Shown piece after piece: positions 19,183-28,662 of a stretch of DNA of 64,000 bases. Under the pieces are notes generated by a model that saw only the letters and a program-made list of their open reading frames with translations, made no database searches and was not told the DNA's origin. The translations under genes and the position numbers were made by a program. How positions within the stretch are numbered: the stretch's first letter is position 1; each line of letters begins with the position of its first letter. Source of the stretch: Rhynchopus euleeides (Eukaryota > Euglenozoa > Diplonemea > Diplonemida > Diplonemidae); the NCBI GenBank assembly GCA_963210315.1, contig OY723284.1:1550001-1614000 (forward strand). The letters run 5' to 3'.

Positions 19183-19466
19183 GCTGCTGCACCCCATGCC
19201 TGGGCAGACCCAGACACCCCCGATGGCTCGGGAATGCTGGCTGTCTGGTTGAAGCACGTGCGGCACGGTGTAGCCCCTGTTTTTTTTCACTATCTTGTTT
19301 GAAGTGTTTTCTCTTCGGTGCCCTCCTGTGCAGGGTGGCCCATCGTGTTTCCGATGGGTGTGCATTGCACAGCTCGAGGTGCGGCAGATGTCTGCCACCT
19401 ATAGACGCATACAAACAGACCTGCAAAGAGGGTATAGACTTCACTGTCTATATTGTGCATACCAGC

Positions 19467-20889
19467 CAGTGGTCGCGCTAAATATCGGAAAAATCACCCA
19501 AAATTTGGAAATCGGGAGCGAAAAAACGTACCTGAAAAAGGGGCTCGTTTTTGGGCGGGGAAACCGCGTTTCGTTGCATTTCCGAGCCTCGCCCGGATCG
19601 TAGTGGGGTCATTTTGAAAAAATGGGCTTGTTTGAAGACACTCAAATTTTCCGTCCTGGTTGTCTCTACAGCATGTGATCAGTCACAACCCGGGCTAGGG
19701 GTCAGGCACCTGCTCAGGAAAGCAGGGACGGGAGTTCCCCACTCAGCTCAACTGCCAACAACGCCACCAAGTAGGCAAACATGTGCCAGCTTGAGTGCCA
19801 CCCCTGATACGGCGAGGGTGTAGTCTGTTCAAGACACTGATGCCAGCACTGGACGTGGGGACCCCACGAAGCATGTTGTATGTGAAACCTCGTGCACACG
19901 CTATACAGGGGGGTCTGGGGGGCGGAGCCCCCCAGCCGCCGGAGGCCACGGTAGTGAGTATCTGTTCCTTGCGCCGTAGTGGGAGCGCGTGGGAGTTGCG
20001 GGCGTACAGATTCTGTGTGAGTTGGATGCGTCCTTCTGAGGCTACTGAGAGTGGTCTGGGTCCCATTCGCTGATGTGAACCCAAAGGACTTGGCTACAAG
20101 ACAGGCACACGCTGCAGCCTAGTGATACAGGGGGGTCTGGGGGGCGGAGCCCCCCAGCCGCCGGAGGCCACGGTAGTGAACATCTGTTCCGAGCTGAACT
20201 CGTGTGGATCACTCCGACATCAGGTTGGAGCCCAGTGCTGCGCGGGAAGCGGTCACTCGGTAGGGAAGGCAAAAGGGGTGCTGAGAGTTTCACGCAAAGC
20301 GATGCTTGTGGAAGTTTGGGGAACGGCGAACCTCAGGGCGTGAAGAGCAGCAGCCATCAAGGCCACCCACCCCCACCACCCACCCCCGCCCCGCGGGGCC
20401 CATTTTTTTCTCTCCCCGTCTCTGCCTTCTTTTGAATATTTGAGATCCGTGCAATAGTGCGTGCCCCCCCCCCCCCCCAGACATCTTTGCCCCACTCCCA
20501 GGGCTGCCCCCTGTGAATGCTAGAACCTAGCCCAGCCCTCTTTTACGTCGCGGCCTCACTGACCACAGCAGCTCAACCCCGGTCACGCGGCTTGTTTGCC
20601 ATAGAGCATTGTTGTTCGTGTTGTGCATGTTACAGTGCTAAGAGCCCGAAGGAGCAAAAGTAGAACCTGCTGCGCTAGCCCCACCATGCAGCCTCAGTAC
20701 GACAAAAAAATGAGATCCGTGCGAAACGCCATGGGGTCACTTTCATTTTTTTGGTGCACTTTTTTCATACTGAGTTGGGGTACCAAAACTTTTCGATTTG
20801 TGGACAAATCCCTGTTTGCAAATAAAAAACGTACCTCAAAAAATCGTCGAAAATGCCGGGAGTAGGGAGTGAAGTTAGCGCGACCACTG
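19467..20889. mobile_element. hAT-like non-autonomous element 2 (1423 bp)
   Basis: The ends are a perfect 15-bp inverted repeat: CAGTGGTCGCGCTAA at 19467-19481 and its complement at 20875-20889. An 8-bp direct repeat ATACCAGC flanks it (19459-19466 and 20890-20897). Termini starting CAGTGG and an 8-bp duplication are typical of the hAT superfamily. No transposase frame is present. Inside lie two units of a GC-hairpin module (19906-19968 and 20128-20189) that is shared with the two other hAT-like elements of this window. Confidence 0.88.
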
Positions 20890-21249
20890 ATACCAGCTCT
20901 GTTGCGTAGATTTTTTTGACTTCGTAAAACACTACACGGTGGACTCCAGCGGCCCTAGCGGGAGTCTGGGAGCGGGAGTCTGAGCGGGTGTCAAAGACTC
21001 CCGCTAGCGGGAGTCCAGACTCCCGCTAGGGGGAGTCTGACTCCCCCTAGCGGGAGTCTTTTCACCTATTTTCATCCATTTTTCCCATGATATAGTTACA
21101 GTCTACTGGCGTGGGGGGTAAAATCATGGTGGAAGAGGGATGGGGAGGGGCTTGTTTTGCTTCTGTCAGTTTCCCCGGACTCTGGACTACCTACCTATCC
21201 TCCTGGTAGCGGCTACACCTGCGGAGGTGAGCGGTTAGAATTTGAGGTG

Positions 21250-22116
21250 TCAAAGTGCGGCCATCGCCTGTCGTAGTTGTGTTACACCTTGGGCAAGACA
21301 AGCCATCCTGCAGGCCTCATCTTCTTCGTCAGAACTGTCATCCCCCTCCTGCTGTGCGCGTTGGTCAAGCGTGCTCAAAGTCGCCTCGGATGACACGAAT
21401 GGTGTGAAAGTCGCCCCCAGCGGGATTGGCATTTTGCACAAGCAGAGCGATAATTTGCGGTGTCCTTCGGGGAACCGGAACAGGAAGTAGGGCGCGCTGA
21501 TGGGTTCAACGAAGTCCTGTGTGTTGCAGTGCACAAACCCCTTCTGCAGCTGTGTCAACTGTGTGCAAAGAACATACACAGCCAATCTATGAGCGTGTCG
21601 GGTGTGCAGACACGGACACAGGATGACTTCTCTATACCCGAGGATCCCGTCCTGCGACAGGTGCGCAACCTTCCAAGGCATGCCCGATGCGCGCCGCTTC
21701 TCTTCTGCCATCGCAAGATCTCTCTCGTAAGTTGCGGAGCTGGCGATTGTAACGGCATCTTTCTTGCGATGTCCGTTCTCTGCTTCTTCAAATTCGTCGT
21801 TGTTCTGCAGAGGCACTGCATCTTCTGGAGCCCACCAATGATGGAGACTGTGTACGTAGGCATTGCGCGTTGATCCCTTTTCGGCATGCTCCATCAACCA
21901 GTGAAATATATGCCCTGAGATCCGAGCACGCAAGAAGGGAATCCGGGCTGACTCATCCTTGCATCCCCAGAAGCGCCAGGGGATGTCTGCATACCGGAAA
22001 TGCATGAGGTCTGCAAGGGAGACAAAGAGGTAGCGGAACAAGCCCTTGTAGGTGTGTCCTGTGACAGGCAAGCACGACCTTCCGGAACTGAGCACCTGTC
22101 CCATGCTGCGACACAT
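21250..22116 (-). CDS. TE-A 288-aa protein, copy 1
   Basis: I do not recognise the family. The 288 residues have an aromatic N-terminal part (HTYKGLFRYLFVSLADLMHF, then FRYADIPWRFWGCKDES), a charged middle (NDEFEEAENGHRKKDA), a segment with several Cys and His (CPCLHTRHAHR, CNTQ, SLCLCK) and an acidic end (EGDDSSDEEDEA). No DDE/D transposase, helicase or recombinase motif is evident. The frame is kept open in all three copies with few replacements, which suggests it was recently functional. A further conserved frame (MRRCGG...LIRVLD) lies just upstream on the same strand, in another frame and now split off by the hAT-like insert. The two may be exons or domains of one transposon protein. Confidence 0.6.
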   Translation of the reverse strand: MCRSMGQVLSSGRSCLPVTGHTYKGLFRYLFVSLADLMHFRYADIPWRFWGCKDESARIPFLRARISGHIFHWLMEHAEKGSTRNAYVHSLHHWWAPEDAVPLQNNDEFEEAENGHRKKDAVTIASSATYERDLAMAEEKRRASGMPWKVAHLSQDGILGYREVILCPCLHTRHAHRLAVYVLCTQLTQLQKGFVHCNTQDFVEPISAPYFLFRFPEGHRKLSLCLCKMPIPLGATFTPFVSSEATLSTLDQRAQQEGDDSSDEEDEACRMACLAQGVTQLRQAMAAL

Positions 22117-22170
22117 TCAGTGCAAGGTTTGTACAGGTCTTGTCGAATATTTTTTTGTTGTCTCATCCAG

Positions 22171-22831
22171 CAGGGGTGGAGCTTGAAATATGGGGTTGCG
22201 GGCTGGATTGGGTCAGATCGGGTCAGCCAATTTTTTCTTATGGGTTCCCCCCCGGTTCGTCTCAGAGATCAGTGCTCGGGCCCAGCCTCCCGCGAGGTAC
22301 CGGAACCGATATGCAGCCCCGGACGCGCAAGGACTTGGTTACAAGACAAACACATGCCGTAGGGGGGGTCTGGGAGGCGGAGCTCCCAGCCGCCGGAGGC
22401 CACGGTAGTGAACATCTGTGACTTGCGGGCGTACGGATTCTGTGTGAGTTGGCTGCGTCCTCCTGAGGATACTGAGATTCCCTGATGTAAAGGGCTTGGG
22501 TACAAGACAGGCACATGCCACAGGGGGGTCTGGGGGGCGGAGCCCCCCAGCCACCGGAGGCCACGGTAGTAAACGTCTGTTGCACGGTACGGGTTGGGCA
22601 GCTTCATTTGTCCTCTATTGTGACTGTTTGAGGCCTGTGCTCATGTCGCTGGGGTCACTTTGCTCACGAAACGCCTCCTGGTCACCTTGAGGCCCCAAGG
22701 CGAGGAGCCAACTTTTCCGGTTTCCCGAAAATCTATATTTTTTTTTCTTTTTACCCCTGACCTGATTTTTTGTGAGGGCCTGCAGAAAATCAGGTCAGCT
22801 GACCCGAAAAAACCCCCAAGCTCCACCCCTG
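22171..22831. mobile_element. hAT-like non-autonomous element 1 (661 bp), inside TE-A copy 1
   Basis: A perfect 15-bp terminal inverted repeat (CAGGGGTGGAGCTTG at 22171-22185, complement at 22817-22831) is flanked by the 8-bp duplication TCATCCAG (22163-22170 and 22832-22839). TE-A copy 3 has the empty site with a single TCATCCAG, which proves the insertion and its exact ends. It carries the two-unit GC-hairpin module (22360-22422 and 22518-22580). It interrupts the TE-A reading frame just after LIRVLD. Confidence 0.95.
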
Positions 22832-23055
22832 TCATCCAGTACCCTGATCAGCCGCATGGCGAGCCCCTTGCAGTCATGGAGTGCTGGGGTGACGTAGCGG
22901 GCATTGGGAAGCACACCTGCCAAGAGGGAGGGGTAGCCAGCCTCTTTCATCTCAGAGAGAGTCAGGTGCGGGTATCGATGCACCTGTTGATACCAGCGTT
23001 CTTCTGGGATGTCGCACAGTGAGCATCGGTGCCCTCGCCCCCCGCATCGCCTCAT
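22795..23055 (-). pseudogene. TE-A upstream frame, cut by the hAT-like insert
   Basis: The first 75 codons (MRRCGGRGHRCSLCDIPEE to LIRVLD) match the uninterrupted frame in copy 3. They contain a C-X2-C pair that might be half of a zinc site. After LIRVLD the frame runs into hAT-like sequence and stops. The product is therefore truncated in this copy. Confidence 0.55.
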
Positions 23056-23320
23056 TGTTGCCCACTGCTGATCTATACTCCCGCTAGCGGGAGTTGGACT
23101 CCCCCTAGTTGAGACTCCCGAAAAGGGTTAAACCCGGTAGTGGTACCCTACCCCCGCTGGAGTCCACCGTGCAAGGCCGGATCAGCCCACGGGTGGGTTT
23201 GAGGAAGAAATCTGGGGGGGCAAATTTTGCTGCGACTTCCGGTTTCACCCGGCCGAACTCCAGCATCTATCCAGACCCACGGTGCCAAGCCGTTCGCCCG
23301 TGTCGCGATCATTCGCGGCT

Positions 23321-23701
23321 TCAGGCTGCCCCCGACGACACGTTTGTATCCTGCACCTTGCCATACTTCGCCTCCACCTTGTATATGACGGAGAGCGCCC
23401 TCCTTCCGCATCGTTGCGACTTCCCTGACAGCGAACTTATCCATGTCAGGGAAGACATGGCGATGATTGCGTTGGCCACCTGGGTGCTGTGCTGGTGGAG
23501 CTCCTTGCTCAACACCGTTGCTAGGAGCCTTCTAATGGATCCCAGTGTCAGCACACTGCCCCCTTTTTTAACAGGGAAGGCCGTGCAAAAATCATGCACA
23601 ATGTTCGTCGCCTCCGCAGCCTCGGGACTCTCTGCGCTCTTCTTCTTCTTAATCGACTTTGCCGCCGGCTTCGCTGCCGGCTTCGTTGTCGTCTTCCCCA
23701 T
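23321..23701 (-). CDS. TE-A 126-aa Lys-rich basic protein, copy 1
   Basis: A basic tail (MGKTTTKPAAKPAAKS, then IKKKK) precedes a probably helical segment (GSVLTLGSIRRLLATVLSKE, then HQHSTQVANAIIAM) and a basic C-terminus. The tail resembles those of linker or core histones, and the helical part is vaguely histone-like, but I cannot establish homology. It lies in the segment added outside the inner TE-A terminus, so it may be a captured gene. Copy 3 keeps the frame with two replacements. Copy 2 has a rearranged C-terminus. A longer open frame on the opposite strand (23109-23774) is the complement of the Lys tail and is rejected. Confidence 0.5.
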   Translation of the reverse strand: MGKTTTKPAAKPAAKSIKKKKSAESPEAAEATNIVHDFCTAFPVKKGGSVLTLGSIRRLLATVLSKELHQHSTQVANAIIAMSSLTWISSLSGKSQRCGRRALSVIYKVEAKYGKVQDTNVSSGAA

Positions 23702-23954
23702 TTTTGTGAATCAGGTCTGCGAGCTGGGATGGGTGGAAACGTCCGTTTCGTTTGGTGTGGCTGTACTTCAGTGACGAGTGCCACATTGCATAGGTATCAT
23801 GGGAAAAATGAGTGAAAATAGGTGAAAAGACTCCCGCTAGGGGGAGTCAGACTCCCCCTAGCGGGAGTCTATACTCCCGCTAGCGGGAGTTGGACTCCCC
23901 CTAGTTGAGACTCCCGAAAAGGGTTACCCTACCCCCGCTGGAGTCCACCGTGTA

Positions 23955-25067
23955 GTTGCGAGCAATGCAGCGAATCAAAGAAACGAAGGGAATTGTATGA
24001 AAAGAACCGAACGCCTTCCTGCCACCCCTCACAGGGCGATGCACCGAAAGCTCCACATGCAGGGTGCCTGCAGTTTTATATGGCTTTTTCCTGAGAAGCG
24101 TTGGCTCTGCGCTTTGAAACTGGCTGCGGTGAAGCCCTCCCTCCCCCCACAGCCCGCCTCAGGGCCGTGGCGGGGGCTCCCACGCAACCAGGCTTCAGAG
24201 CTGCCCAGCTGGATGGCGGCACCCTCGCCTCACAACCCCCACCCCACCCTCACAAAAACGCATATTTTCCTCTTGTCTTGTTTTCATGCGATGCAATCTA
24301 TTCCAGTGAACGCTGGCGGGGGGGCACATGCGCGCTACCTGGGTGACACAGAGCATGCGCACAGGTTCCGCGCACACAATATGGCAAAATCCGCCGGCAA
24401 GAAATCATACAACGAGCGGCTGTGCCGGGGGAGGGAGGGGCACATGATTAGCTCAGCATCACCGCACGACTATGCAGTGTGGTGGTGTCCTTTATTTCAT
24501 TTCTCACAATAACTCTTGACTTGTTTCCAGTGGGTCGGGGCAGGCGATGCGACGCGTATGTTTGACAGTGGAGATCACACCAAGTGCAAGGTGCTCGGTG
24601 TGCTCAGCACGACTCCAAAAAGACTCGCGTGGATGTGCGAGTGAGTGTGAGTGTCGTGCGCTGCGAACCACACCCAACGCAGGAGGACCAACATCCTCCT
24701 GCTAGATAGAGGAGCTTCGCAGTGTGCCTCACGTATACTATCGTGGGAATGACGGCAGGGTGAGGGGTCGGGCACGGCCTGCCGGGGCACCAGAGTCGGT
24801 GTGTGGACTGGTGTTGTGCGGTGGCAGCCCCAGCCCCCCCCAACCCTGGCTGCCCCCTGAGCGCCGTGATTTCCAATGTGGCCAGAACCGCAGGGTCAAT
24901 CCCCCGAAGCTGGGCTTTGGAGGCACCACCGAATAGGGAGTTCGGAGGTTGCGTTTATTTTTCTTTGCGCCGCCTATTTTTGTGTGCCGTGCCGCCCCAT
25001 GCAGTGAAGGAGGAAATGGGGAGGGCACGCGAGAACGCAGCCCCCGCTCCAAGCCCCCCCCCCCCCC
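23955..25067. other. Intergenic, no gene supported; one family C repeat
   Basis: Moderately GC-rich sequence with short frames and no domains. A family C unit lies at 24568-24655. A C run (25055-25067) abuts the inverted-repeat element. Confidence 0.4.
24568..24655. repeat. Family C repeat, single unit
   Basis: It opens GACAGTGGAGATCACACCAA, has GCTCGGTGTGCTC in the middle and AAAAAGACTCGCGTG near the end. It closely matches 58051-58120 and is related to the array at 16927. Confidence 0.6.
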
Positions 25068-26218
25068 TAGGGGGGGTCAAATGGGGGTGACAAACACGAT
25101 TTTTCAAAAAACCGGCGCAGAGGCCCCAAAGCCCCCGTAAACCCTCCAAACCCCCCCAGATCGGTCCGGAAACCCATCGAACCCCACTTTTCCACCATTC
25201 CGGGCACCTCAGGTGCCCGAATTGGGGTACCTAAATTTTGTGCCACCGTTTGGTACCGTACAGTGCCACTGTGTGGGAGGTTGGAAAAGAAAATGCCCCA
25301 ACACACCACATCTGAGGGTTGCAATGCATGTTGCTTGCCAACCACGTCATCCGGTGGGTGTCAGGCGCTATGTAGGTGGCATGAGCCAGGTCTTCGATGT
25401 GTTCTGGCTTGTATATGTACCTCCCTGCCTGCGGCACAGGCACTGCCTTTGTCCCCCACACCAGCCACAGAGAGCGTATTGTACTCGGTCCACGGTTGCT
25501 GATTCATTGTGATGCGTTGTATCCTCGAGTGAACGTCACACACTAGTGGCACCACCACCCGCCATCCGAGAGCTGTATTGACTTTGCGCGCTTCCGTTGT
25601 ATTCACCTCGCCACGCATATTGCACCGTTCAGTACCAGTGCTCTTGGGCCAGGCAAAGTAGACCGCAGCAACTACCAATTCTGGCACAATGGGTACCACG
25701 ACAGCGCACTTCATGTGTTCCCGGAATGTACAGCTCGTGTTGCAACAGTCGTTGTCAACACATACCGGTTGTGGAGCACTGCTGCACAGGAATCACACGA
25801 CCATCTGGACTGTTCCGTACCTACAGGCAGCCTCCCGGTGCATGGTGGCAGGGAGGTATATATACAAGCCAGAACACATCGAAGACCTGGCTAATGCCAC
25901 CTACATAGCGCCTGACACCCACCGGATGACGTGGTTGGCAAGCAACATGCATTGCAACCCTCAGATGTGGTGTGTTGGGGCATTTTCTTTTCCAACCTCC
26001 CACACAGTGGCACTGTACGGTACCAAACGGTGGCACAAAATTTAGGTACCCCAATTCGGGCACCTGAGGTGCCCGGAATGGTGGAAAAGTGGGGTTCGAT
26101 GGGTTTCCGGACCGATCTGGGGGGGTTTGGAGGGTTTACGGGGGCTTTGGGGCCTCTGCGCCGGTTTTTTGAAAAATCGTGTTTGTCCACGTAAAAGGGT
26201 GGCATTTGACCCCCCCTA
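25068..26218. mobile_element. Long inverted-repeat (foldback) element
   Basis: Arms of about 360-370 bp (about 25068-25429 and 25847-26218) are near-perfect reverse complements, separated by a unique core of about 415 bp. The outer ends share TAGGGGGGGTCAAATG. Just inside the outer ends the arms differ by a small indel (right arm CCACGTAAAAGGGTGGC). Each arm holds the palindromic GGCACCTCAGGTGCC and GGTACCGTAC motifs. No transposase frame is present, so it is most likely a non-autonomous DNA element with long inverted repeats. Flanking duplications are obscured by homopolymers. Confidence 0.8.
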
Positions 26219-26850
26219 CCCCCCCCCCCCCCTCGACATTCTACTCTTTACCCCCCCCACCCTGTGCTGGGGGGCGAGTGGCATTGTGTCCGAAATGTGT
26301 TCCAGTTCTGCTTGTTCTCTCAGTTCTCAGGATCGCCCAAACACCCCACCCCTCCTACCACCCCCGACTCTGTTGAAACACCCTGCGGCGCATGCTGTGC
26401 ACATCTCCCTGATGCCACCCCATTTTTTTTTACCACAACAGGGAACCTGTCAGTGTCAAAAAGATAGTAGGCAGCGCTTGGGCAACAAATTCAACCTCCT
26501 CATCAGGCTGCGGAGTTGCTTTTGTTTTGCCCGGATTTGGCGCACAAACAACAGCCTTATCTTTTTACGATTTTATGAGCGAGCGAATTGGTTTCCCAAC
26601 ACCCCCACGCCACCCCTCCCATGAAACACCCACACCGCAAACGTTCTGAATTGCCACTGCTCTCCGAGCAAAAAGGGGACGCACCGCCGCAGAAAAAAAT
26701 ATCTGGTTTCCCCCCACCCCCACCCCCACCCACTGCAAACACACCCACACACACCCTTTGCAGGCCTGCTGCGTGAGGCAATACACGCAGGGCAGACCAC
26801 ACACACCCCTCCCCGCTGAGGCAGCGCCTTTGCGCTGCAGACGCTTCGCC
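26219..26850. other. Intergenic upstream of the kinase gene
   Basis: Contains a C run (26219-26234) and a segment of about 85 bp (26468-26552) that is repeated, diverged, at 29426-29522 (shared GCGCTTGGGCA, CAACCTCCTCATC-like and TTTGGCGCACAAAC parts). No gene is supported. Confidence 0.4.
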
Positions 26851-28662
26851 ATGGATAAATATGAACGCGTCGCAAAGCTCGGGGAAGGCGGGCAGGGCAA
26901 GGTCTACAAGGTCCGCAGCAAGACCAGCGGGCGGGAGCTTGTGTGCAAGATGATCCTCTGTGTGGACCAGGAGACGGTGGAGCTCGCCACGAAAGAGGCG
27001 GAGGTGATGGGGTGGCTTAAGCATAAGAACATCATCCAGTACGAAGGCACGTTTCTCCACCAGGGCAAGGCTGGGCTGTACCTGTGTCTCATTATGGAGT
27101 ACTGCTCGCGGGGTGACCTGCACACCAAGATGCGCGAGTATAAGCACAAGAAGGAGTCCTTCAAGGAGAAGCAGGCGATCCGCTACCTCAAGCAGGTTCT
27201 GACGGCGCTGGAGTTCATGCATAAGTCAGGGTTCTGCCACCGTGACATCAAGGCGGCGAATATCCTGTTTGATGAGAGCGGGACTGTGAAGGTGGGTGAC
27301 TTCGGGCTGTCGACCCTGATGTCTCCGATGGGGCAGCAGACCGTTGTGGGGACGCCGTTCTACTTCGCGCCGGAGATCATGCTGCAGAGGAAGTACACCA
27401 CGAAGGTGGACATCTGGAACCTGGGTGTGGTGTTCCTGGAGCTGTGCACCCTGCGCCAGCGCCCCGCCAACGTGGAAGTGCTGCACAGCGAGCAGAGCGT
27501 GCTGGAGGACATCCACAGGGAGGTGATGCGGCACGGCTACAGCCGCCCCCTCGCAACGCTCATCACGCAGACGCTGCGGAGGCGCCCGCAGGACAGGCCG
27601 TCTGCGACAGACCTGCTGGAGCAGGTGGCACAGATCTGGGGTGACCAGGACCCGCCCGTCACGCCCTGCGCAGGGCCCATGGCTGTTGGTGGGCAGCAGG
27701 TGCGGAACCCGACACCTCAGAGGCAGCCGACACCGACGCGGCAGACGCCGACTGCAGAGGGGAAGGCGTACCGCAATGCTGCACAGCAGCAGCAGCAGCA
27801 GCAACAGGCTCAGCAGGCGCAGGCGCACCAACAGCAGACTGTGCGGAATCAGACCCCGCCGAGGCGTGCCGTCACACCTACGCGGGGGAGGGCTGCAGAG
27901 GTGCAGCAGCAGCAGCAGCAGCACCACCACCACCATTATGGCGGCCAGGGGCAGCAGCAGCAACAGCAGCAGCAGCAGGCTGCACAGGGGACGGGACACA
28001 CGCAGCAGCAGCAGCATCAGCACCAGCATCAGCAACAACCGCAGCAGCAGCAGCCTAAGCATGCCGCACAGCCCACCCCGCAGCAGGGCAGCAGCAGCGG
28101 CAGCCAACAGGGCACCGGGGGGCACCCGCAGAAGCAGTGTACGACAGTGGTGTACCAGCAGCCGACGACGCCGCGCATCCAGTCGCCTCCCAACCAGAGC
28201 TGGACGCCCCCGGCGATCAGCCAGGGGAGTGCGAACAGCAGGTCGAACTACACCAGCAGCGCGTCGAACGGTCTCTCATCCTCTGGGTCCGGGTCGTCCC
28301 AGCCGACCTACACACAGTCGCACATGCCGCCTGCCACTCTGGCCTCGCCCCGCGGGCCTGTTGGGCGCCCGCCGGTGCCCACGCCGCAGCACGGGCGGTC
28401 CCCATCGCCTGCCCACGGGCGCTTTGTGGAGGCACCGCCGTCCCCACGCGGCCCCAGCGCCAGCCAGCAGCAGCAGGAGGAAGCCTTCCAGGGGGTCGTG
28501 CAGAAGCTGTTGGGGCTGAGCTTCTCTGATGTCAGGACGAAGGCCCGTTTGCTGGCGTGCCACTCGCGGCCCGAGGTTGTCACGCTCTGCAACTCAGTCT
28601 CCGATGACGATCTCCTGTCGTCGGCCCTGGAGCAGTGGCTCACGCTCAAGGTTTCAGTGTAA
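26851..28662 (+). CDS. NEK-like serine/threonine kinase with long Gln tracts
   Basis: The 603-aa protein begins at Met 26851 (context GCCATGG). Residues 1-265 are a complete kinase domain: glycine loop LGEGGQGKVY, catalytic Lys33 (VCKM), HRDIKAAN with Asp132 and Asn137, DFG at 150-152 and the APE at 173-175. The domain most resembles the NEK family (NIMA-related, cell-cycle and cilium control). Residues about 280-480 are Gln-rich, encoded largely by pure CAG runs (27783-28110) with a His run (HHHHH). A Pro/Ser/Thr-rich stretch follows. The last 65 residues (from about EEAFQGVVQKLLGLSFSDV) form a predicted helical module I do not recognise. Pure CAG tracts could be unstable in length. All key catalytic residues are present, so activity is expected. 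Confidence 0.85.
   Translation: MDKYERVAKLGEGGQGKVYKVRSKTSGRELVCKMILCVDQETVELATKEAEVMGWLKHKNIIQYEGTFLHQGKAGLYLCLIMEYCSRGDLHTKMREYKHKKESFKEKQAIRYLKQVLTALEFMHKSGFCHRDIKAANILFDESGTVKVGDFGLSTLMSPMGQQTVVGTPFYFAPEIMLQRKYTTKVDIWNLGVVFLELCTLRQRPANVEVLHSEQSVLEDIHREVMRHGYSRPLATLITQTLRRRPQDRPSATDLLEQVAQIWGDQDPPVTPCAGPMAVGGQQVRNPTPQRQPTPTRQTPTAEGKAYRNAAQQQQQQQQAQQAQAHQQQTVRNQTPPRRAVTPTRGRAAEVQQQQQQHHHHHYGGQGQQQQQQQQQAAQGTGHTQQQQHQHQHQQQPQQQQPKHAAQPTPQQGSSSGSQQGTGGHPQKQCTTVVYQQPTTPRIQSPPNQSWTPPAISQGSANSRSNYTSSASNGLSSSGSGSSQPTYTQSHMPPATLASPRGPVGRPPVPTPQHGRSPSPAHGRFVEAPPSPRGPSASQQQQEEAFQGVVQKLLGLSFSDVRTKARLLACHSRPEVVTLCNSVSDDDLLSSALEQWLTLKVSV

Larger units (their letters stand above)
20935..23952. mobile_element. 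TE-A copy 1, DNA transposon with CACGGTGG termini
   Basis: The left end reads CACGGTGGACTCCAGCGG and the right end is its complement, flanked by TA on both sides (20933-20934 and 23953-23954). Subterminal regions carry several copies of the 20-bp palindrome GACTCCCGCTAGCGGGAGTC and a variant with CTAGGGGGAG, a layout like CACTA-type elements, although the duplication is 2 bp. The minus strand holds a 288-aa frame, a 75-aa frame cut by a hAT-like insert (22171-22831), and a 126-aa Lys-rich frame. A second right-end sequence sits internally at about 23171, so the last 780 bp look like an added segment. Copies 2 and 3 at 51.9-56.7 kb are almost identical in the shared parts. Confidence 0.9.

Noticed and set aside
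20993-21060. Short palindromic GACTCCCGCTAGCGGGAGTC repeats as a possible CRISPR-like array
   Set aside because: They lie in the subterminal parts of TE-A, lack regular spacers and recur in every copy, so they are transposon end repeats.
23321-23701. Calling the Lys-rich transposon protein a histone
   Set aside because: The tail is histone-like, but I could not align the helical part convincingly to any core histone. Left as unrecognised.
23109-23774. 221-codon + strand frame across the Lys-rich gene, and its mirror at 54351-55016
   Set aside because: Its Phe-rich segment is the complement of Lys codons on the other strand, and its start is transposon terminal sequence. The minus-strand frame (and its copy 3 equivalent) is the better gene.
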